Positions 29,468 to 32,228 of a stretch of 32,228 nt of DNA are shown here, piece after piece. The translations under genes and the position numbers were made by a program. This stretch comes from Christensenella sp. UBA1242 (GTDB lineage: Bacteria > Bacillota > Clostridia > Christensenellales > UBA1242), in the NCBI GenBank assembly GCA_002308915.1, contig DBWI01000034.1:3737-35964 (forward strand), given 5' to 3'. Every line of letters begins with the position of its first letter. The first letter of the stretch is position 1. Below the pieces are notes generated by a model, which worked only from the letters and a program-made list of their open reading frames with translations, was not told the DNA's origin and did not search any database.

Positions 29468-32228
29468 TTAGGCAACTGTTTTTGTTCCTGTTGCACCAAC
29501 AACAATATTCATTCCTGTCATACTTTGTGGCAAGTAAAGAGCCAAATATTTTTGTGCATCAGCATAATTTGCATTTGCAAGACCATTAATAACAAGTGAA
29601 GCTATTGTATTTGCTTGATCAGCTGACATACCTTGACTTTGCAATAATAGGCTATATCCAGCAATGATATCATCTTTCATTAAATTAAGGACTTGTTTGA
29701 TTCCTACTGGTGAAAGTTCATCAGATGCCCACGCACCATTTTCGCCAACAAATCCAAATGAGCCATCAAATGTTTGAATTATTGGGCTACTTGATTTAAT
29801 AATTTCACCCAAAGTTGCTGCTGGAATACCTTTTGCTGCAGCTGCTTCATCAAACATACCCATACTTACTGCCATATCAATAAATGTATGTTGAAGGTTT
29901 CTAGAAGCGTCCATATTAAAGAACTTATTACCATAATCAAAGAATCCTCTAACAGCTCTTCCTGTTATACCTGATGTGTCTCCTGATTTGTAAACTGCTA
30001 CAAGATTAATTTGTGATGTTGTTGCAAAATAATCTTTTGTTTGTAATGCAGGTTGTCCTGGGAATTGTGTGTAATATTGAAGTAATGCCTTTAACATTCC
30101 AGCATATTCATTTGCTCCAAAGCTAACAAACCAAGCTTCTTCACCACTAACAAGTGATTCAAGAACGCTATTTTCATCAACATGTACATTTGAAATAACT
30201 GTTATTTCATCGTTTGCTCCAATATATGATTCGTCACAAATCATAACTGGACCACCAGCACCAATAAGTTTACTGTCTGTGATATTAAGTGTACCTGCTG
30301 ACATATAAACCAAACAGTTGTATGCATCAAATGCATTTACTTTGTTAAGGTTAAGTGGAACATTTTCTCCATCTTCTCCATATACATCACTTTCTACATG
30401 TTTTCTTGTCATATAGCTCATATACCAACGAGTTGAAAGGTTATTGTAAACTGTAACTTCGCAGTTTTCTTTTTTCATAAACATTATACCGCCGCCAATA
30501 CCTTCACTCTTTTTGGTATTACCATTGAGTTCAAGATTATTTAATTCATAACTAGCAAATTTTGTTGCATCCTTTGTATCATTTTCACCATAGTACGCAC
30601 CAAAGAAACCAAAAAGTGCTGAATTAACAACAATCATTGTCTCTGTGTTGTAACTGCTACCACTATAGTCATCATCAACAATAAGTGGAATGTTGTCTCC
30701 TGCAATTTGGAAATAGTTTCCTTCGATTGCAAAGTTTGATTCTTTTGATCCTAATCTTGCATAAATAATACCAATACCATCATAACCAGTATCATCATCT
30801 TTGAGTGAACCAATTATTTGGTCACGATTTTCTGCACTTGCAGGAACTTCACTGTCTTGATATTTGTGAATTGCTGGAATATCTGCAGCTGTGATGCTAA
30901 CATTATTTTGCAAAACAAGACCTTCAATATTCATATTAAGAGCAACACCATTTGCTTGTTTGTAAGCTGTCCATTTGTTTTCATAGTTTACATTATCAAA
31001 TGCACTAAGATCTGCTGCTGTGTATACATTATAATAATTTGCTTTTACTGTGAATGTGAATTCTGTGGCAGTGATATATGAACTATCTCTTGTTCCATCT
31101 ACATTCATAAATGCTGGCAAAGCAGAAATTTTGAATATTTTGTCATTTGCTGCTGCGGTGAATTTTAATGTGTGTTCATTTGCATCAATTTCAACATATT
31201 GATTTACCACATTTCCTTCAAGTTTATTAAATTCGCTTGCTGATTCTTCAAACAAATAAACTTCATATGCTACTTTATATTCTGCAGTTTCATAATCATT
31301 TTCATCTGCATCAATAACAAGAATAGTTGGTTCAAATACAAATTTATTGTATCCACCAACGATATATGGATTATCTAAATCTGTAAAACCTTTTACACCT
31401 GTTGACCCTGTCTTATCATAAGTATTTTGTCTTTTTGAATTTACTCTGTATTGAGCAACAAATTCTGGTGTATTAAATCCTACAATTTCATAGTTTTTAT
31501 TAATTTTTACTAACCCTTGTGCTGAGAATTCTTCATTTCCAAGTGTATATGTTACTGTGAATGCTTGTTCATTGAAATTGTACATATCAAGATCTGATAC
31601 TGTTAAGTAATTACTATCAATTACTTCTGTTCTTCCACTTGAATATGTAACTGTCATTGTAACTGTGTTTTTGTTGAATGTTTCACCAAAATCAAGTGCT
31701 GTTTGATATGAACCAGCTGTAACAACTTGATTTGTAATTGTGTCAACTGCATAAACAGTAATTGGTAATTGATATGTTAAATTTCCATATGTTACTGTTA
31801 AGTTAACATTTCCAGCAACAGATGTATTTACTGTTCCAAATACCAAACCTGTTGAAACTGTTGCTGTTCTACCTGATCTGTATGTAACGGTTGCTGTTGC
31901 ACCATCTGTTACATATGTTTCGCCAACATTGATTGTTGTACGAAGACCACTAACAGAACTAATTGCTACAATTGAATCATTGTAAACATTAACCTTAAAG
32001 TCATATGAAATTGTCACATCATCTTTTGTATATGATATTTTCAAAACTTTATTTTCGCCTGCTGTACTTGTATCTAGTTCACCAAAAGTTAAGTTATTTG
32101 CATTAACTTCGATAACTTTTCCAGATTCAAGTTCAATCTTTACTTTTGCGTGTGAAGTGTCATATTGTTCACCAACACAAACCTCTGTTGCAAGCCCCTC
32201 TATGCTAGCAAATTTAACAGCACCATCT
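29468..32228 (-). CDS. Large surface protein with bacterial Ig-like repeats, 5' part outside window
   Basis: The frame is open from the window edge to a stop at 29468-29470, 919 codons; the true start is not in view, and a TTG at 32044 is internal. The first 250 residues hold at least three Big_3-like repeats of about 80 residues, each with a strand of the form VTYxSGR (VKIELESGK, VTYRSGRTATV, VTYSSGRTEVI) and an ending like FTVTYTLGNEEF. The middle (about 250-650) is rich in Asn, Tyr and Asp and may be a beta-helix. The end (about 650-919) is more helical, with an Ala-rich stretch. No LPxTG motif or C-terminal membrane anchor is seen, so attachment would depend on the missing N-terminus. Adhesion or glycan binding is a guess. 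Confidence 0.85.
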   Translation of the reverse strand, partial: DGAVKFASIEGLATEVCVGEQYDTSHAKVKIELESGKVIEVNANNLTFGELDTSTAGENKVLKISYTKDDVTISYDFKVNVYNDSIVAISSVSGLRTTINVGETYVTDGATATVTYRSGRTATVSTGLVFGTVNTSVAGNVNLTVTYGNLTYQLPITVYAVDTITNQVVTAGSYQTALDFGETFNKNTVTMTVTYSSGRTEVIDSNYLTVSDLDMYNFNEQAFTVTYTLGNEEFSAQGLVKINKNYEIVGFNTPEFVAQYRVNSKRQNTYDKTGSTGVKGFTDLDNPYIVGGYNKFVFEPTILVIDADENDYETAEYKVAYEVYLFEESASEFNKLEGNVVNQYVEIDANEHTLKFTAAANDKIFKISALPAFMNVDGTRDSSYITATEFTFTVKANYYNVYTAADLSAFDNVNYENKWTAYKQANGVALNMNIEGLVLQNNVSITAADIPAIHKYQDSEVPASAENRDQIIGSLKDDDTGYDGIGIIYARLGSKESNFAIEGNYFQIAGDNIPLIVDDDYSGSSYNTETMIVVNSALFGFFGAYYGENDTKDATKFASYELNNLELNGNTKKSEGIGGGIMFMKKENCEVTVYNNLSTRWYMSYMTRKHVESDVYGEDGENVPLNLNKVNAFDAYNCLVYMSAGTLNITDSKLIGAGGPVMICDESYIGANDEITVISNVHVDENSVLESLVSGEEAWFVSFGANEYAGMLKALLQYYTQFPGQPALQTKDYFATTSQINLVAVYKSGDTSGITGRAVRGFFDYGNKFFNMDASRNLQHTFIDMAVSMGMFDEAAAAKGIPAATLGEIIKSSSPIIQTFDGSFGFVGENGAWASDELSPVGIKQVLNLMKDDIIAGYSLLLQSQGMSADQANTIASLVINGLANANYADAQKYLALYLPQSMTGMNIVVGATGTKTVA

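Overview
The window looks like a chromosome segment from a low-GC, spore-forming Firmicute, probably an uncultured gut Clostridia-type lineage. The A+T content is very high, promoters are near-consensus sigma-A type (TTGACA, 17-18 bases, TATAAT-like), Shine-Dalgarno sites are AGGAG-like, and terminators are compact hairpins often shared by convergent genes. A GerA-type germinant receptor operon implies spores. SUF is the only Fe-S assembly system visible. No phage, transposase, CRISPR or plasmid gene is seen, and no gene-free stretch exceeds about 300 bases.

Layout. 1-1262 (minus): an XRE regulator fused to a zinc ribbon and membrane helices, followed by a lipoprotein cut by the window edge; the promoter carries three AACA-n-TGTT inverted repeats. 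1530-5269 (minus): gerAA-gerAB-gerAC, with a candidate sigma-G promoter nested in the terminator of the preceding gene, a one-pass membrane protein with Fn3/Ig-like repeats (5317-6558). 6790-7362: mscL. 7479-10109: a three-gene operon with its own strong promoter, encoding a 149-residue protein with a Ser/Gly/Cys-rich tail, a small radical SAM protein and a HemN-like radical SAM protein. This is the best candidate for an undescribed system, plausibly a RiPP-type peptide modification locus. 10216-10290: tRNA-Asn(GTT). 10543-11418: lipoprotein. 11587-14319: a divergent pair, a Cys-rich unknown protein and a DUF2779 nuclease; a 57-bp exact copy of the nuclease active-site coding sequence lies beyond the 3' end of the unknown gene. 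14380-18264: LRR/DnaB-like ATPase fusion, GNAT acetyltransferase, cytoplasmic transglutaminase-like protein and a small membrane protein.

18297-22816: a LysR regulator divergent from a tightly coupled operon of coaC, coaB, a class II aldolase-like/SAM-methyltransferase fusion and a PLP aminotransferase. 22853-28196 (minus): rrf2 (IscR-like) and sufCBDSU, one Fe-S assembly module. The rrf2 promoter is covered by two inverted repeats and predicts a leaderless mRNA. 28244-29395 (minus): nagA, with a promoter nested in the terminator of a large Ig-repeat surface protein gene (29468 to the window end, still open at the edge).

Several start codons were moved inward from the longest possible reading frame because a good ribosome binding site fits only the inner ATG (gerAC, gerAA, both radical SAM genes, coaC, sufS, sufU, nagA and the 106-residue membrane protein). 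Functional names rest on motif reading by eye; no database search was run.
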